Origin: Mesorhizobium sp. WSM2240
GTDB lineage: Bacteria > Pseudomonadota > Alphaproteobacteria > Rhizobiales > Rhizobiaceae
NCBI RefSeq assembly: GCF_040438645.1
Contig: NZ_CP159255.1
Coordinates: 1-64,000, forward strand
DNA: 64,000 nt
Reading direction: 5' to 3'
Position 1 is the stretch's first letter, and each line of letters opens with the position of its first letter. The notes beneath the pieces were generated by a model. It did no database searches, was not told the origin of the DNA, and was given only the letters and a program-made list of their open reading frames with translations. Shown here piece after piece: positions 62,801-64,000 of this stretch. The translations under genes were made by a program, and so were the position numbers.

Positions 62801-64000
62801 GCTCGGCACCATGCAGGGTGATGCGCTGATCGGCGGGCTCTGGGATCAAGCCGGGTGGAAACTTGCGTATCAGCCGCAAGAACCGGCCGCGGAAAGCGTG
62901 CGTTTTCGCAAGGCGACGCGCGAGGCCACCGAGATCGCGGGCGGTGACGTCAAGGTTCGTGGCCTCGATCAGATCTTTCTCGGTTCACTACGAAATACGC
63001 TGGATGTGCGGGTCGGCAGCGACGCCGCCGCCCCGCCCTTGCGGCTCTATTTCCGGGACGTACCTTTTGGCAGCACCCCCGGCGCGGGCGCGCAGCTGAC
63101 TGCGGATTTGCGCGACGCCTTCAGCCAGTCGGAAACCGGCTGGGACAGGGCGGCGAACGGGCTATCGCCTGACCTGAACCACCGGCTGGGCTTCGCCTGG
63201 TCGCTGAGCCAGGAGGGTGCCGGCGGCCATGTGCTGTTCGGCCCCTTCGCCTTCGAGCCTCTGGCGATGATCGGTGCGCTGATCGCCGACGGGACGGGCC
63301 GGCTTGAAGAAGCGCGGTTTGAGGGGCGGATCAAGTTGGTCGTACCCCGGCCCTCGGATATGGGAGGAGACACGGGCCTTGCCTTCCTCGAAGGGACGGG
63401 CAGCGCCACACTGACGATCGCGCGCGACGTGTACGGTGTCCTAACGGCAAGCTGCGCGGTTCCCGAACTCGACCTGCCGCTCAGCGATTCGCAAGCCGAG
63501 GATCGTTTCGTGGCCCGTTTTCGGGCGAGCGAGATCGTCCTTGGCGAAGGCGCCTCCTCCATTGAGGGGCAACTGGTGTTCCCGGTGGGCGAAGCCGAGG
63601 TCGCGGTCGACGTGACCGCCGACATGGCTCGTGTCGCAACTGCATCCACCCCGTCCCTGGTCAAGGCGGAGCTGGGCAGGCTCACCGTCGGAGAGGCAAG
63701 GCTGCGGCTTCCGCCCGTCAACTGGGCCGGAACGCTCTCGGTCGACCCTGTGACTGCCAGCGTGGGCATCTCCACCGCTTTCGGCGCTGAGAAGGGCCGC
63801 TATGTCATCCGGGAACGGTACAATCTGATCGAGCCGGGCCTGATGGCCGAGCATAGCGGGAGCATTCTGCAGATCTCCGGTCAGGAGCTTGCGCTCAGCC
63901 CGACGCTGACAACACGGCGCGACGACGACCCCCTGAGCGATCGGATGCTGGCCTTCAATTGGCAACTGCCAGTCGGGATCCTGCCCACACCGTTCTGCGG
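59817..64000 (+). CDS. Second giant hypothetical protein, runs off the window
   Basis: An ATG at 59817 overlaps the TGA of the preceding gene (ATGA) and opens a frame read by hand without a stop to base 64000: at least 1394 codons, with the end beyond the window. It is beta-rich with no signal peptide; phrases such as GPFWSFGMILDDQDGAVRRP, AWIKVTTRPGVERDQPVLRL and YDIALADESFALATLPPPDP recur in style to its upstream neighbour. A proline/acid-rich linker is seen near residue 440 (PLVEEATEPEEGDDPDALRA). No catalytic motif recognised. The two giant genes and the M23 peptidase are one translationally coupled series. Confidence 0.75.
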   Translation, partial: MTINADDLIALFPSLYSRRDKGSSAAIKNRDWEALRVPRFRGIGPFWSFGMILDDQDGAVRRPRLDVLAEAGETIDLNATLGNLHKPLLLRTSLADLWSSRETRPSRARRSRLSVLAVDTFADGEEWPLPNDGSKSGFDNERSSALIFAPFGQFPKNEPSAFFMPAARLVSGEIWFTPQANYRPALLEALQLEEPGGEKDPKIALLPDGFGFKAGVRLPWIDEPLNAWIKVTTRPGVERDQPVLRLWRGRDPKLDDDWQRALDEFSQGFGKAKAGQDAPAWLSLATTERFAPELFFWPLEIREQVLLFRRKNKARSVSLEGRGFLAELGKGGPQIAVRPEVFEVGPGDDETLEITAHEEILVPVEDAEGLITLADPKPDGLTAIYRFHADGETLRLADRVGSEALSLAVPLLSNAARLREAMGFDEPRRASGDRQAPMPLVEEATEPEEGDDPDALRAVPGPKPAEPPSARLWLYTPLRNGWLHWPFPNATNEFLTFISENDGSDPPTRVERAVTSGLWRMQNVSGDLERAWALSLFNGMSVDLSLALARDGPLWKVKTADITLGGLSARFDGVLPVTAFAQRPERFLPEAADRALRASALTAVTPDTLVGEDDRLWRLDAEGMRVVVRLAGDGEALTLHPTSDGRRVGFRAGHRLELKVHWPTAAVDAESLFQPRGSEDSLPWLWQSHKVLGTVQTLPLAAAGEATNAPSGNREFAPLRRVQPNRVGPEVLDLRFSEPLEMTHSAVTYDPGEHLYQRPGATLPWDNEVGQAITTLPSVTLFVGGVVGKSLRLSDESWGDATLLNTSGEALAADIRYDIALADESFALATLPPPDPDPEAATGERGAASAAETGTMGAVFRPGPWNAPGGDTPDSAWFPVWVERSRQLALAAVYDRRMIAGESGGPGRLKNLFAETDYPLEKVSLEIGLGLSEPEGEYEGDETGVRLDYAGRMSLEFIGSLGMGTIELNGLPSAGDLMGIAGQFPRSEDHRAEVQLGTMQGDALIGGLWDQAGWKLAYQPQEPAAESVRFRKATREATEIAGGDVKVRGLDQIFLGSLRNTLDVRVGSDAAAPPLRLYFRDVPFGSTPGAGAQLTADLRDAFSQSETGWDRAANGLSPDLNHRLGFAWSLSQEGAGGHVLFGPFAFEPLAMIGALIADGTGRLEEARFEGRIKLVVPRPSDMGGDTGLAFLEGTGSATLTIARDVYGVLTASCAVPELDLPLSDSQAEDRFVARFRASEIVLGEGASSIEGQLVFPVGEAEVAVDVTADMARVATASTPSLVKAELGRLTVGEARLRLPPVNWAGTLSVDPVTASVGISTAFGAEKGRYVIRERYNLIEPGLMAEHSGSILQISGQELALSPTLTTRRDDDPLSDRMLAFNWQLPVGILPTPFC

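Noticed and set aside
61890..62879. Minus-strand frame (329 aa) opposite the second giant gene
   Set aside because: The plus-strand frame was read without a stop through this region, so this is its shadow.
1..64000. CRISPR array, tRNA or rRNA genes, phage integration site with duplicated tRNA end
   Set aside because: No regularly spaced direct repeats, cloverleaf or rRNA-like sequence was seen on either strand; a dedicated search tool was not available.

Overview
The window looks like part of a large, low-copy plasmid (or plasmid-derived replicon) of an alphaproteobacterium of the order Hyphomicrobiales (Rhizobiales), most like the Rhizobiaceae/Phyllobacteriaceae. The basis is a complete repABC replication/partition cassette with its antisense RNA, a RHE_PE00001-type (DUF1612) regulator, a MucR-like reading frame, a rhizobial-style mobilisation region and high-GC codon use. 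No tRNA, rRNA, CRISPR array or core metabolic gene was seen.

Layout. 1-3.7 kb: repA-repB-repC with the ctRNA between repB and repC and two overlapping hairpins after repC. 3.7-7.0 kb: HigB/HigA-like toxin-antitoxin pair, a tyrosine recombinase and the DUF1612 regulator. 7-9.1 kb: a MucR-like remnant and two unknown genes. 9.2-23.8 kb: a nucleic-acid-processing island with a uracil-DNA-glycosylase-like protein, a frameshifted McrB-like N-terminus, a HAD hydrolase, a translationally coupled UvrD-type helicase and Cas4/RecB-type nuclease, an unknown 325-residue protein, a small very acidic protein, an IS3 scrap, a RecQ/DpdF-like helicase with a broken C-terminus, a second copy (scrap) of the glycosylase-like C-terminus, and a DUF2130 protein. 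24.2-28.4 kb: an orphan ParA/small-partner pair, a probable oriT region and mobC plus MOBP-type relaxase. 28.4-31.7 kb: decaying DNA around two small genes and a trypsin-like protease.

31.7-42.6 kb: a two-gene unit encoding a 1665-residue TIR-nSTAND-Sel1-Rhs protein and an exported Rhs-like protein; a serine-recombinase relic; an IS5/IS427-group element; a SLOG-like gene divergent from a patatin-like phospholipase; and an IS1380 scrap. 42.8-64 kb: a same-strand run of a membrane protein, an exported trypsin-like protease, an exported beta-repeat protein, an M23 metallopeptidase, a 3806-residue protein and a second giant protein open for at least 1394 codons that runs off the window.

How it may work together (inference). 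The front part maintains and mobilises the plasmid; the rest is accessory cargo dominated by genes of the kinds found in defence islands (nuclease/helicase sets, TIR-STAND, SLOG/patatin, proteases), with several broken mobile elements and chimeric junctions showing repeated rearrangement. The most unusual parts are the giant-protein locus, the TIR-nSTAND-Rhs unit and the glycosylase-like/UvrD/nuclease/RecQ island with its recombined partial second copy.
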